Of a stretch of 64,000 nucleotides of DNA, positions 37,232-45,955 are shown one piece after another. Each line of letters opens with the position of its first letter. Position 1 is the stretch's first letter. Below the pieces are notes generated by a model, which was not told the origin of the DNA, did no database searches, and saw only the letters and a list, made by a program, of their open reading frames with translations. Source of the DNA: Altererythrobacter sp. BO-6 (GTDB lineage: Bacteria; Pseudomonadota; Alphaproteobacteria; Sphingomonadales; Sphingomonadaceae); contig NZ_CP049259.1 in NCBI RefSeq assembly GCF_011047315.1, forward strand, positions 2,108,001 to 2,172,000, in the 5' to 3' direction. Made by a program: the position numbers and the translations under genes.

Positions 37232-37999
37232 TTACTTCCCCTTCCAGTTAGGCTTGCGCTTCTCGGCAAAGGCGAGCGAACCCTCGCGCGCGTCTTCGGA
37301 AACGAACACCGGGCCGATCAGCTGGGCCTGTTTCTTGTAGCGATCTTCCATCGCCCAGCCGCGCGATTCCTTCATGACCTGCTTCGACACGCGCACCGCC
37401 AGCGGGCCATTGGCGGCGATCCGCGCGGCCAGCGCCTTGGCCCCGTCAAGCGCCGACCCTTCAGTCACTTCGTTGATCAGGCCGATCTGGTAAGCGCGCT
37501 CGGCGCCGATAAAGTCGCCGGTCAGCGCCAGCTCCATCGCCACCCGCTCAGGGATCTGGTCAGGCAGCATCATCACGCCGCCGGCCGCCGCGACGAGGCC
37601 GCGCTTGGCCTCGGGGATGCCGAACTTTGCGTCCTTGTGCGCCACCACCAGGTCGCAGGTAATCATCAGCTCGAGCCCGCCTGCCAGCGCATAGCCCTCG
37701 ACCGCAGCGATCAGCGGCTTTTTGGGCGGGGCCTGCACCACGCCGCCGAAGCCGCGGCCTTCCACCGTCGGACTTTCGCCACGCAGGAAGCCCTTGAGGT
37801 CCATGCCCGAACAGAAAGTGCCGCCCGCGCCGGTCAATATGCCCACCCGCAGTTCGTCATCGCTGTCGAGCCGGTCCATCGCCTCGGCGATGCCCTCTGC
37901 CGCCGCCTTGGTCATGGCGTTCTTGGCTTCGGGGCGGTTTATGGTGACGATCAGGACGCCATCCTCGACTTGCGTGAGGACTTCTTCGGTGTCGGACAC
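37232..37999 (-). CDS. Enoyl-CoA hydratase/isomerase (crotonase) family protein
   Basis: The 255-residue protein is a crotonase: GVLIVTINRPEAKNAMTKAA, the oxyanion-hole segment GAGGTFCSGMDLKGF and PLIAAVEGYALAGGLELMI, and FGIPEAKRGLVAAAGGVMML with Glu at a catalytic position. It probably hydrates or isomerises an enoyl-CoA made by the downstream acyl-CoA dehydrogenase. First gene of the leftward pair, divergent from a thiolase gene with a palindromic operator between. Confidence 0.9.
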   Translation of the reverse strand: MSDTEEVLTQVEDGVLIVTINRPEAKNAMTKAAAEGIAEAMDRLDSDDELRVGILTGAGGTFCSGMDLKGFLRGESPTVEGRGFGGVVQAPPKKPLIAAVEGYALAGGLELMITCDLVVAHKDAKFGIPEAKRGLVAAAGGVMMLPDQIPERVAMELALTGDFIGAERAYQIGLINEVTEGSALDGAKALAARIAANGPLAVRVSKQVMKESRGWAMEDRYKKQAQLIGPVFVSEDAREGSLAFAEKRKPNWKGK

Positions 38000-38024
38000 A
38001 GTGCTCTCCCTAGCTAAAATGCAT

Positions 38025-38039
38025 GTTTCAGATTGAAAC
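38025..38039. promoter_or_regulatory. Operator-like palindrome between hydratase and thiolase genes
   Basis: GTTTCA-GAT-TGAAAC is a perfect 6-base-arm palindrome placed 26 bases before the hydratase start and 76 bases before the thiolase start. It could control both directions of this acyl-CoA degradation gene set. The regulator is not in the window. Confidence 0.5.
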
Positions 38040-38114
38040 TGAATTCTTGTGCGATTGGTGCAGCGGGTTTACGGATACGTCAACCGCAATTTCGCTAATC
38101 GAGAGGAACTGGCC

Positions 38115-39383
38115 ATGGGCGAAGCCTATATCATCGACGCAGTCCGCACCCCGCGCGGGATCGGCAAGCAGGGCAAGGGCGCGCTGGCCGCCGAGCATCC
38201 GCAGCATCTGGCGGCAACGGTGCTGAAGGCGATCAAGGAGCGCAACCATCTCGACACCAGCACCGTCGACGACGTGATCTGGTCGGTCAGCACGCAAGAC
38301 GGAATGCAGGCGGGCGATATGGGCCGGATGGCTGCGCTCGACGCGGGCTATGACATCGTCTCGTCGGGCACCACGCTTGACCGGTTCTGCGGCGGCGGGA
38401 TCACCTCGGTCAACCTCGCGGCAGCCCAGGTGATGAGCGGGATGGAAGACTGCATCGTCGCCGGCGGGACCGAGATGATGAGCCTCACCGCCGCGATGAG
38501 CCAGGAGAAAATGCGCGCCGGGATCAAGCCGCCGATGATGGGCAGCTACAACCAGCGCCTGCAGAAGGTTCACCCGCAAAGCCACCAGGGCATCTGCGGC
38601 GATGCGATCGCCAGCAGGGAAGGCTTCACCCGCGAGGAGCTGGACGAGGTCGGCTATCGCAGCCAGCAACGCGCCGCTGAAGCGATTGCCGCCGGGCGCT
38701 TTGCCAAGTCGGTCGTGCCGGTGGTGGACGATGAAGGCAATGTTATCCTCGACCATGACGAATACCCGCGCCCGCAAACGACGCTGGAAGGGCTGGCACA
38801 GCTGGAGCCGGCCTTCACCAAGATCGCCGACGTGCCGCTCGACGAAAAGGGCACGACCTTCCGCAAGCTGATCAACCAGAAATACCCCGACCTGGAGATC
38901 AAGCATTTCCACCATGCGGGCAACAGCTCGGGCGTGGTCGATGGCGCGGCCGCGGTGCTGGTGACCAGCGCCGATTATGCCCGCAAGCACGGGCTGAAGC
39001 CGCGCGCGCGGATCGTCGCCACCGCCAACATGGGCGATGACCCCACGCTGATGCTCAACGCGCCGGTTCCGGCGGCAAAGAAAGTGCTGGCTAAGGCCGG
39101 CATGACCACGGACGATATCGACCTGTTCGAAATCAACGAAGCCTTCGCGGTGGTGGCGGCCAAGTTCGTGCGCGACCTCGGGCTCAGCTGGGAGAAGGTC
39201 AATGTCAACGGCGGCTCGATCGCGCTGGGCCATCCGATCGGCGCGACCGGATCGATCCTGATCGGCACCATTATCGACGAGCTAGAGCGGCGCGGCGGAC
39301 GCTATGGCCTGGTGACGATGTGCGCGGCGGGCGGCATGGCTCCGGCGATCATCGTCGAGCGCGTGGACGATTTCGTCGACTGA
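38115..39383 (+). CDS. Acetyl-CoA C-acyltransferase (thiolase)
   Basis: The 422-residue thiolase carries the acylated nucleophile in LDRFCGGGITSVNLAA (about residue 93), the His of INGGSIALGHPIGA-type sequence (GGSIALGHPIGATGS) and the C-terminal Cys in VTMCAAGGMAPA. It cleaves beta-ketoacyl-CoA or condenses acetyl-CoA. The ATG at 38115 has GAGAGGA upstream; earlier in-frame starts lack homology. It stands with acyl-CoA dehydrogenase, hydratase and a second thiolase-like gene as a nearly complete beta-oxidation set. Confidence 0.92.
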   Translation: MGEAYIIDAVRTPRGIGKQGKGALAAEHPQHLAATVLKAIKERNHLDTSTVDDVIWSVSTQDGMQAGDMGRMAALDAGYDIVSSGTTLDRFCGGGITSVNLAAAQVMSGMEDCIVAGGTEMMSLTAAMSQEKMRAGIKPPMMGSYNQRLQKVHPQSHQGICGDAIASREGFTREELDEVGYRSQQRAAEAIAAGRFAKSVVPVVDDEGNVILDHDEYPRPQTTLEGLAQLEPAFTKIADVPLDEKGTTFRKLINQKYPDLEIKHFHHAGNSSGVVDGAAAVLVTSADYARKHGLKPRARIVATANMGDDPTLMLNAPVPAAKKVLAKAGMTTDDIDLFEINEAFAVVAAKFVRDLGLSWEKVNVNGGSIALGHPIGATGSILIGTIIDELERRGGRYGLVTMCAAGGMAPAIIVERVDDFVD

Positions 39384-39396
39384 GGAGCGCCCACGC

Positions 39397-40923
39397 ATGA
39401 TTGCTGACAACACGCCCGTCATTATCGGGGTAGGGCAGTATTCGGAGCGCCCTCAAGACGAAGGCTACGAAGCGCTATCGCCGATGGATCTCGCCGGCCG
39501 AGCGCTGCAGGCGGCAATCGACGATTGCCATGCCGAAAGGCCGGTCGCGCCCGAGATCGATCTGATCGCGGCGATCCGGCAATTCGAGGTTTCCTATGCC
39601 GGGGCTCCGGTTCCCTTTGGAAAATCCGACAACCAACCGCGTTCGATTGCCAAGCGTGTGGGGGCCAATCCCGAGCGCGCGGTGCTCGAAGTAACCGGCG
39701 GGCAGGCTCCTCAAAAGATGGTCGGCGAAGTCGCAGAGCATATCGCGCAATGCGAATTCGAGATCGGGGCAATTGTCGGGGCCGAGGCGACTTCCACGGT
39801 TCTTGCGCTGATGGCGAATGGCGAAAAGCCCGATTGGTCCGAAGAGGTCGGCGGTGAACTTGATGACCGTGGCTTCGGTTCGGAGAGAATTCTCGAAATG
39901 GAGTGGTTTGGGCACATGACCCATGGGGTCATCGGAGCCTATGCCTGCTGCGACAATGCACGACGACACAAGCTCGGCCTTTCGTTGGATGAATATCGAC
40001 AAAAAGTCGGCGAATTGTTTGCGCCTTTCACCAAGGTTGCGGCCAGCAACCCCCACGCCGCATCGCGCGAAATCCGTACGGCCGAAGAGCTCGCAACGAT
40101 TACCGATCGCAATCGCGTCGTGACAGAGCCCTATGCTCGCATGACCATCGCCAAGGATCAGGTCAATCAGGCGGCGGCGATCATCATTGCTTCAGCGCGA
40201 AAGGCGCGTGAGATCGGCGTACCCGAAGATCGCTGGGTTCATATTCATGCGTCGACATCGGCAAACGAGCTCAAGGTGCTGCGGCGGCCAGATCTGGGGC
40301 GCAGTCCGGCCTCGATCGCCTCGGTAAAGCGGGCACTGGAGCTATCGGGTCAGACCCTGAACAATATCCGCTACCTTGACCTCTACAGCTGTTTTGCCAG
40401 CCCGGTGTTCAACATCACCGATCATTTCGATTTGGCGATTGATGACCCCCGCGGCTTTACGTTGACCGGTGGGCTGCCGTTCTTTGGCGGGGCAGGCAAT
40501 AATTATTCCTCCCACGCGATTGCCGAAGCGGTGGCGAGATGCCGCGCAGATCGCGGCGCCTATGCGCTGGTCGGCGCGAACGGGGGCGTGCTCAGCAAGT
40601 ATGCCACGGGAATCTATTCTACCGAGCCAGCCGACTGGAACAACTCGGTCCGCTATGAACGGATGTCGGTGCCACAGCGGCCCGAACCGTTAGAGAGTCG
40701 ACCGAACGGTCCGGTCACAGTCGAAACCTACACCTTGGCCGTGGACCGCGACAAGGTGACGAGTTCGGTTGTCGTGCGGACCCAGAGCGGTGCAAGGGCA
40801 CTGATCCGGCCAGACATGACTGACGAACCGACCCGCGCATTGTTCGAAAGTGGTGAGCCGTTCGGGGCTACTCTGATCGTCACGCAGGATGATCGCGGCC
40901 GCAATATCGGGCGGGCGGCCTAG
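39397..40923 (+). CDS. Thiolase-like protein lacking catalytic cysteines
   Basis: The 508-residue protein has an overall thiolase fold (MIADNTPVIIGVGQYSERPQ, DLYSCFASPVFNITDHF, GGLPFFGGAGNNYSSHAIAE) but differs at the active site. The position of the usual nucleophilic Cys reads VTGGQAPQKMV, and the C-terminal Cys motif reads GANGGVLSKYATG. A C-terminal extension (VTVETYTLAVDRDKVTSSVV) of about 90 residues resembles an OB-fold-like domain. This matches the SCP2-thiolase-like subfamily commonly annotated as acetyl-CoA acetyltransferase. It follows the canonical thiolase by 13 bases. It may act in an acyl transfer or binding role. Confidence 0.82.
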   Translation: MIADNTPVIIGVGQYSERPQDEGYEALSPMDLAGRALQAAIDDCHAERPVAPEIDLIAAIRQFEVSYAGAPVPFGKSDNQPRSIAKRVGANPERAVLEVTGGQAPQKMVGEVAEHIAQCEFEIGAIVGAEATSTVLALMANGEKPDWSEEVGGELDDRGFGSERILEMEWFGHMTHGVIGAYACCDNARRHKLGLSLDEYRQKVGELFAPFTKVAASNPHAASREIRTAEELATITDRNRVVTEPYARMTIAKDQVNQAAAIIIASARKAREIGVPEDRWVHIHASTSANELKVLRRPDLGRSPASIASVKRALELSGQTLNNIRYLDLYSCFASPVFNITDHFDLAIDDPRGFTLTGGLPFFGGAGNNYSSHAIAEAVARCRADRGAYALVGANGGVLSKYATGIYSTEPADWNNSVRYERMSVPQRPEPLESRPNGPVTVETYTLAVDRDKVTSSVVVRTQSGARALIRPDMTDEPTRALFESGEPFGATLIVTQDDRGRNIGRAA

Positions 40924-41037
40924 GGCCGGGACCTGGATTTTCCTACGCGCGCCTGCTGCGCTAGAACGCGAGCGGCTCTTTTCCATCGTCTGCTCCGCGT
41001 CCTTTGCGCCAATGGGTTACACATTGCGTCCAAGCGC

Positions 41038-41129
41038 GTCACACAAACGGCACCACAAGGTCACACTTCGGCTGGCTAAGGTCACACTTTGCGCCCCAAA
41101 GTCACGCTTTGAGCCGTTTAGAGTCACAG
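41038..41129 (+). repeat. Five GTCAC-type repeats spaced by about 21 bases
   Basis: GTCACAC occurs at 41038, 41060 and 41081, GTCACGC at 41101 and GTCACAG at 41123, giving steps of 22, 21, 20 and 22 bases. The inner copies are flanked by AAG on the left and CTT on the right, and one (CAAAG-TCACG-CTTTG) is a perfect palindrome. Spacing by two turns places all copies on one DNA face, as in cooperative operator arrays. Confidence 0.65.
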
Positions 41130-41216
41130 GACGGGATTTTTGCCCTTGGACCGTGTTCCATGTGTTCCATCGGACGCAAGATTGCGGCTTTGACTCGGGG
41201 GCCGGAATTCTATATA

Positions 41217-41240
41217 TAGTTACAAACGAAACTAGTTTGT
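41217..41240. promoter_or_regulatory. Nested palindromes at the hppD promoter
   Basis: TAGTT-N8-AACTA (41217-41234) overlaps ACAAAC-N7-GTTTGT (41222-41240), with AAACTAGTTT a perfect 10-base palindrome inside. It lies 65 bases before the hppD start and overlaps a TATATATAGT stretch, so a MarR- or IclR-type repressor site is likely. Confidence 0.5.
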
Positions 41241-41304
41241 CGTGTGCGCAGGTCCCCGGCTCAAACAATCGGGGTGGCTTGCGCGCATTCAGGGAAGGCT
41301 CCGC

Positions 41305-42423
41305 ATGACCACGCACCCCAAAGACCTGTTCGAAAATCCTGCTGGCCTCGATGGCTTCGAATTCGTTGAATTCTGTGCGCCGGAAAAAGGCGTGCTGGAG
41401 CCGGTGTTCCAGGCGATGGGCTTCACCCATGTCGCGACTCACCGCAGCAAGGACGTGCACCTGTGGCGCCAGGGCGGGATCAATCTGATCGCCAATTACG
41501 AACCGCGCAGCGCCGCCTGGTTCTTCGCGCGCGAACATGGCCCCTCGGCCTGCGGCATGGCTTTCCGTGTACGCGACGCGCGGCAGGCCTATGCGCATCT
41601 GCTTTCGCAGGGCGCCGAGCCGGTGCAGGTCCAGACTGGCCCGATGGAACTGCATATCCCGGCAATCAGGGGTATTGGCGGCGCGATCCTCTATCTGGTT
41701 GATCGCTATCCCGATGAAGCGGGAGAGGGCCTGTCGATCTATGACATCGATTTCGAATATCTCCCGGGTGTCGAGAAGCATCCCGTAGGCGCGGGCTTCA
41801 AGCTGATCGATCACCTGACCCACAACGTCTATGGTGGGCGGATGAAGTACTGGGCGGATTACTACGAAACGCTGTTCAACTTCCGCGAAATCCGCTTCTT
41901 CGACATCAAGGGCGAATATACCGGCCTCACCTCCAAGGCGCTGACCGCACCCGATGGCAAGATCCGCATCCCGCTCAATGAAGAGGGTGAAGGCGGCAAG
42001 GGCCAGATCGAGGAATTCCTGCGCCAGTTCAATGGCGAGGGGATCCAGCACATCGCCCTGATCTGCGACGACCTGCCTGGTTGCTGGGACAAGCTCAAAT
42101 CGCTCGGCGTGCCGTTCATGACCGCGCCGCCTGAAACCTATTACGAAATGCTCGACGAGCGCCTGCCCGGCCATGGGGAGCCGGTTGACCAGCTCAAGAT
42201 GCGCGGCATCCTGCTCGATGGCACAACGGAAGGCGGCCAGCCGCGGCTGCTGTTGCAGATCTTCGCCGAGGCGCAGGTCGGCCCGGTGTTCTTCGAATTC
42301 ATCCAGCGCAAGGGTGACGAAGGCTTCGGCGAAGGCAATTTCAAGGCGCTGTTCGAAAGCATGGAGCGCGACCAGATCCGCCGCGGTGTGCTGGAAGTCG
42401 ACGAGAAGGAGCCCGCCGAATGA
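41305..42423 (+). CDS. hppD: 4-hydroxyphenylpyruvate dioxygenase
   Basis: The 372-residue protein has two VOC domains. The N-terminal [20 protein letters not shown] and C-terminal half with iron ligands in [26 protein letters not shown] and [20 protein letters not shown] match HPPD, which converts 4-hydroxyphenylpyruvate to homogentisate in tyrosine degradation. The ATG at 41305 is preceded by GGAAGG. The following VOC gene overlaps by 4 bases (ATGA). Regulation by the palindromes upstream is likely. Confidence 0.95.
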   Translation: MTTHPKDLFENPAGLDGFEFVEFCAPEKGVLEPVFQAMGFTHVATHRSKDVHLWRQGGINLIANYEPRSAAWFFAREHGPSACGMAFRVRDARQAYAHLLSQGAEPVQVQTGPMELHIPAIRGIGGAILYLVDRYPDEAGEGLSIYDIDFEYLPGVEKHPVGAGFKLIDHLTHNVYGGRMKYWADYYETLFNFREIRFFDIKGEYTGLTSKALTAPDGKIRIPLNEEGEGGKGQIEEFLRQFNGEGIQHIALICDDLPGCWDKLKSLGVPFMTAPPETYYEMLDERLPGHGEPVDQLKMRGILLDGTTEGGQPRLLLQIFAEAQVGPVFFEFIQRKGDEGFGEGNFKALFESMERDQIRRGVLEVDEKEPAE

Positions 42424-42986
42424 GCGCAATCAAACCCTCGGGAATCCACCACGCCGCCTATCGTTGCAGGGACGCGAAGGAGACGGTCGAATGGTATGGC
42501 AAGGTGCTGGGGATGGAATACACCACCGCCTTTGCCGAGGATCATGTGCCCTCTACCGGGGCCTATGACCCTTACATGCATGTCTTCCTCGATGCCGGGA
42601 ACGGCAATATCCTCGCCTTCTTCGAACTCCCCAGCCAGCCCGAAATGGGCCGCGACGAGAACACGCCGGCCTGGGTCCAGCATCTCGCGTTCCGGGTGAA
42701 CTCGGAAGAAGAGCTGCTCAAGGCCAAGGCACATATCGAAGGGCTGGGGATCGACGTGCTCGGCCCGACGCATCACGGCATTTTCAAGTCGATCTATTTC
42801 TTCGATCCCAACGGCCACCGCGTGGAACTGGCCGCCGATATCGGCACGCAGGACCAGTATGACGAGCTGAAGCGCGTCGCGCCGGTGATGCTGGAGGAAT
42901 GGAGCCAGACCAAGAAGGCGCCGCAGCATGCGGCCTGGCTGCACGAGATTGCCCGCGCCGAACACGGGCTGGAAACGCGCGACTGA
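42420..42986 (+). CDS. VOC-family protein (glyoxalase/dioxygenase-like)
   Basis: The 188-residue protein is one VOC domain pair: [60 protein letters not shown] and [20 protein letters not shown]. Putative metal ligands are His (IHHA), His (VQHLAF) and Glu (VELAA). It is translationally coupled to hppD through an ATGA overlap, so it probably serves tyrosine or homogentisate catabolism. Whether it is a dioxygenase, isomerase or glyoxalase cannot be told. Confidence 0.82.
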   Translation: MSAIKPSGIHHAAYRCRDAKETVEWYGKVLGMEYTTAFAEDHVPSTGAYDPYMHVFLDAGNGNILAFFELPSQPEMGRDENTPAWVQHLAFRVNSEEELLKAKAHIEGLGIDVLGPTHHGIFKSIYFFDPNGHRVELAADIGTQDQYDELKRVAPVMLEEWSQTKKAPQHAAWLHEIARAEHGLETRD

Positions 42987-43076
42987 TCGGTACCAGCGCT
43001 GCGGCTGACTCGGCTTGCTGCCTGCGCCGAGGCATGTTAACGTTCTCAAAACAAGCTTCTGGGAGGGTTACAAGCG

Positions 43077-44246
43077 ATGTTTCGTCAGTTGATGGCCGGT
43101 GCAATCGGCCTCGCCGCAATAGCCGGGATTTCCGCTGCACCGCTGGCCGCGCAGGATTCCGCCGCGCTCAAGCAGCTCGATGCGCAGCTCCCCGGCGTGC
43201 TGGTCAACGATCCGTCGCGGCTCGACTGGGATAGCTATGGCGCGGACATGGAACGCACAGCAATCGTCGATCCGTCGATCCCCGGCGGCGGTGCAGCGAT
43301 CCGGTTCGAGATCAAACGCGCCGATGAATTCATCTATGTCGCTGGCACCAATGTCCCGCTGATCAAGAATGTGAATCGCGGCGACACGATCACTGTCGGC
43401 TTTTATGCGCGCACGATCGAAGCGCGAACCGATAACGGCAAGGGCGTGATCCGGGTTCGCTTCCAGCAGGACCTGGTACCCTATCCCGGCTTTGGCGAGC
43501 AGACGCTGGAAATCGGCACAGAGTGGGACTGGTACGAAGTGACCGCACCGGTCGAGATGGGCCTGCGCCGCAAGGACGGGATCGTCGCATTCCAGTTCGG
43601 GCGCACCAAACAGATCATCGAAATCGGCCAGACGATCGTGGTTTCAGGTGCCAGCCGAATTGCCGCTGATGCACCGGCCGCCGCGCCTGAACCTGCACCG
43701 CCGCCCCCGAAGCCCGAGCCGACACCGATCCCGGTAACGCCGCAAGAGCCGCTGATCCCTGAGCCGCTTGAGGGCGTGGGCGAATTGCTCAACGATCCGC
43801 GCGGCGGTGACTGGAAAGTGATCGGTTCGGCCGATGCTGTCGCGCAGCGTGACGAGCCAGCCATTTGGCTGGGCAAGGCGCGGCGCTTCAGCAATGGCAC
43901 ACCAGCATCCGATCCGGGCACGCTGTCGCTGGCCATCCCGATCACGGTCGACATGGCGGGCGGTGACAATCTGCTGATCGCTGTGGCTGGACGCACCGAG
44001 CAATCAAGCGCGGCAGACGGCCGCGCGGTGGTGGGCCTGAAGGTGGATGATCTCGACCCTGAGCGTGGCGATTTTGCCCAGGTCGAATTCCCGCTCGGCG
44101 GCGACTGGCAGCTGATCCGCCTCAGGGCGCGATCACCGCGCAACTATCCCGCCGGAAGCACGCAAGTGGTGCTGCAGTTCGCGGGAAGCGCGCAGGTGGT
44201 CGATATCGGGCCGGTCTATGTTTTCCGGACTGCTCCCCAGCAATAG
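43077..44246 (+). CDS. Exported protein with two related beta-sandwich domains
   Basis: The 389-residue product has a signal peptide (GAIGLAAIAGISAAPLAAQD) and two domains of similar plan (about 28-200 and 228-388) joined by a Pro/Glu linker (APAAAPEPAPPPPKPEPTPI). Both start with a NDP-R motif (LVNDPSRLDWDSYG; LLNDPRGGDWKVIG) and end in beta strands with DWYEVTAPVEM or DWQLIRLRARSP, which recalls carbohydrate-binding modules. I cannot assign a ligand. It is preceded by a ribosome site GGGAGGG. It stands after hppD and is convergent with hemN. Confidence 0.7.
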   Translation: MFRQLMAGAIGLAAIAGISAAPLAAQDSAALKQLDAQLPGVLVNDPSRLDWDSYGADMERTAIVDPSIPGGGAAIRFEIKRADEFIYVAGTNVPLIKNVNRGDTITVGFYARTIEARTDNGKGVIRVRFQQDLVPYPGFGEQTLEIGTEWDWYEVTAPVEMGLRRKDGIVAFQFGRTKQIIEIGQTIVVSGASRIAADAPAAAPEPAPPPPKPEPTPIPVTPQEPLIPEPLEGVGELLNDPRGGDWKVIGSADAVAQRDEPAIWLGKARRFSNGTPASDPGTLSLAIPITVDMAGGDNLLIAVAGRTEQSSAADGRAVVGLKVDDLDPERGDFAQVEFPLGGDWQLIRLRARSPRNYPAGSTQVVLQFAGSAQVVDIGPVYVFRTAPQQ

Positions 44247-44248
44247 TT

Positions 44249-45562
44249 TCAGACCGCCGAACTGAAGCGGCGCTGGGAGTCCTGGCGATAGGGATCGAAC
44301 AGAGCCGCGATGCTCCGCGAATAAGGCAGGCCGTGCGGCCGGACGACCAGGCGGTCGTCATCTATTGCGGCGAGCTCGCGCTCGACGAAAGGCTGGAGCG
44401 CCGCGCGAGTCTCGCCCAGCAGTCGCGCGCCCAATCTTGCCTCGCCATCGCATAGCAGCCGCTCAATCACGGCGCCGCGATAGCGGTCATCGGCGGAGCG
44501 GCGGATGCCATGGGCGACCGGCAACCGATCCTGCGACAGCAGCATGCGATAGCGCCCGTTATTTTTCTCCGTCTGCGCCAGCAGGCCGGGGAAGCTGCTG
44601 ATCGCCGACGCGCCCAGCCCGATCAGCACCGGGGCCGGATCGTCGGTGAAGCCCTGGAAATTCCGGTGCAGCCGGCCTTGTGCTGCAGCTATGGCCAGCG
44701 GATCGGCAGGCCGCGCGAAATGGTCGAAGCCGACCGGCACATAACCCCTGTCAGTCAGATAGTCGTGGCCGCGCGAAGCCATTTCGAACCGCGCCTGCAT
44801 CCCGGGCAGATCGTCCGCGGGAATCGCGCGTTGGCGCGGGATCAGATGCGGCACATGGGCATAGCCGAACAGCGCGATCCGGTCTGCCCCCATTGCGCAG
44901 CTGCGCTTGAGCGTATCCTCGAGATCGCTCCATGCCTGCCCCGGCAGCCCATACATCAGGTCGAAATTGAGCGAGGTGACGCCTGCATCGCGCAGCCATC
45001 GGACCGTACGCGCAATCATCTCGACCGGTTGGACGCGGCCGATGGCCTGCTGGGCCTGCGAAGCGAAAGTCTGCACGCCCAGGCTGGCGCGGGTGATACC
45101 TGAACTGCCGATCACCTCGGCCCAGTCCGGCGTCATAGCGCGCGGATCGACCTCGATCGATATTTCCGGACTTGCGAGATCGAAGTGGAGGCTGAGGCAG
45201 CTCAACAGCCGGGCAAAGTCGATCGGCGAGATCGCATTGGGGCTTCCCCCACCGAAAGACAGACGCCGAACCGAAACCTTGCGTGGCAAATGCTCCGCGA
45301 CCAGTGCAATCTCGCGGTGTAGCGCATCGAGATAGGTCTCCAGCCGCTGCCGTCGCCCTGCAGCTGCTGTATTGCAGCCGCAGTAGAAGCAGATCTTTTC
45401 GCAGAACGGGATGTGCACATAGAGCGAGATGTCGCCTTCGGTGCGCTCAAGCTCGTGCATGAAGGCCGCGCCGTCGATCGGCCCGAACTCAGCTGCTGTG
45501 GGATAGCTGGTGTAGCGTGGTACCGGCATTGCCAGCAGCTCAGGGTGATAGGGCCAGGTCAT
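44249..45562 (-). CDS. hemN: Oxygen-independent coproporphyrinogen III oxidase
   Basis: The 437-residue radical-SAM enzyme has YVHIPFCEKICFYCGCNTAA with the C-x3-C-x2-C iron-sulfur motif, RLSFGGGSPNAIS and a HemN C-terminal domain. It makes protoporphyrinogen IX without oxygen, feeding haem to the cbb3 oxidase under low oxygen. AGGAGG lies 5 bases before the ATG complementary to 45560-45562. It is the last gene of the leftward FNR-type operon, following the small exported protein gene with 31 bases between. Confidence 0.94.
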   Translation of the reverse strand: MTWPYHPELLAMPVPRYTSYPTAAEFGPIDGAAFMHELERTEGDISLYVHIPFCEKICFYCGCNTAAAGRRQRLETYLDALHREIALVAEHLPRKVSVRRLSFGGGSPNAISPIDFARLLSCLSLHFDLASPEISIEVDPRAMTPDWAEVIGSSGITRASLGVQTFASQAQQAIGRVQPVEMIARTVRWLRDAGVTSLNFDLMYGLPGQAWSDLEDTLKRSCAMGADRIALFGYAHVPHLIPRQRAIPADDLPGMQARFEMASRGHDYLTDRGYVPVGFDHFARPADPLAIAAAQGRLHRNFQGFTDDPAPVLIGLGASAISSFPGLLAQTEKNNGRYRMLLSQDRLPVAHGIRRSADDRYRGAVIERLLCDGEARLGARLLGETRAALQPFVERELAAIDDDRLVVRPHGLPYSRSIAALFDPYRQDSQRRFSSAV

Positions 45563-45593
45563 AAGTGCCTCCTGCCGGTGCCGGCTCATTCAG

Positions 45594-45806
45594 TCATTGC
45601 GATCGGTCAAATTGCTTGCGGCAACTGCCGGCATGGCAGGCCTTGAGCGGGCAGGGTTCAGGCAAGGGCGCCGGATCGTCGCCTAGCGGGATCGAAATTG
45701 CGCCGCCGCTGCACAGCGGCACTGCGATGGCGCCCGCGCTGGACTGTGCAGGCGTGACCGGCAGCGATGCGGCGATCAATGCCAATGCGGCCGTCCGCGC
45801 GATCAT
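45594..45806 (-). CDS. Small exported cysteine-containing protein of the cco operon
   Basis: The 70-residue protein has a signal peptide (ARTAALALIAASLPVTPA) and a short mature part with four cysteines (VPLCSGGA, PEPCPLKACHAGSCRKQ). Its ATG overlaps the stop of ccoS in an ATGA arrangement, so it is a real coding gene. I do not recognise a family. Operon position suggests a role in periplasmic copper or haem supply to the oxidase, which is inference. Confidence 0.7.
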   Translation of the reverse strand: MIARTAALALIAASLPVTPAQSSAGAIAVPLCSGGAISIPLGDDPAPLPEPCPLKACHAGSCRKQFDRSQ

Positions 45807-45955
45807 TGTGCTGGTCCCTCGTCGTCGATCAGGATGCGCTGCGCCGCGCCCTCGAGATCCTCGAACTGGTCGTTCTTCATCGCCCAGAAGAAGGTCGCCA
45901 GGCCCAGCGCGCCCATGCCCAGTGCGACCGGGATCAGGAACATCAGCCCGGTCAT
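45803..45955 (-). CDS. ccoS: Cytochrome oxidase maturation protein CcoS
   Basis: This 50-residue gene reads MTGLMFLIPVALGMGALGLA, one membrane helix, then TFFWAMKNDQFEDLEGAAQR and a short acidic tail. This is the CcoS/FixS family, needed for cofactor insertion into cbb3 oxidase. Its start overlaps the end of ccoI by four bases and its stop overlaps the following small gene, both in ATGA form. Confidence 0.92.
   Translation of the reverse strand: MTGLMFLIPVALGMGALGLATFFWAMKNDQFEDLEGAAQRILIDDEGPAQ

Larger units (their letters stand above)
40924..41304. other. Regulatory region upstream of hppD
   Basis: About 380 bases without a gene. It contains five GTCACAC-type repeats spaced by two helical turns (41038-41129), a double GTGTTCCAT (41154-41162 and nearby), an AT-rich TATATATAGT stretch (41211-41220) suited to a -10 element, and nested palindromes (41217-41240). 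Confidence 0.6.

Noticed and set aside
35873..38017. 714-codon frame on the + strand opposite acyl-CoA dehydrogenase and hydratase genes
   Set aside because: It has histidine/leucine/aspartate-rich antisense composition and no recognisable domain; the opposite strand encodes two intact enzymes.
38028..39233. 401-codon frame antisense to the thiolase
   Set aside because: Shadow of a conserved coding gene, without family match.
41038..41129. CRISPR array
   Set aside because: Repeat units are only about 7 conserved bases with about 14-base spacing and no cas genes; an operator array is far more likely.
40889..41308. 139-codon frame across the hppD upstream region
   Set aside because: It crosses repeats and promoter-like sequence and has no family resemblance.
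41017..42429. 470-codon frame antisense to hppD
   Set aside because: Antisense shadow of hppD, which has all iron ligands.
45597..45610. Second FNR box (TTGCG-ATCG-GTCAA)
   Set aside because: Three of ten fixed positions differ and it lies within or at the end of a coding gene.
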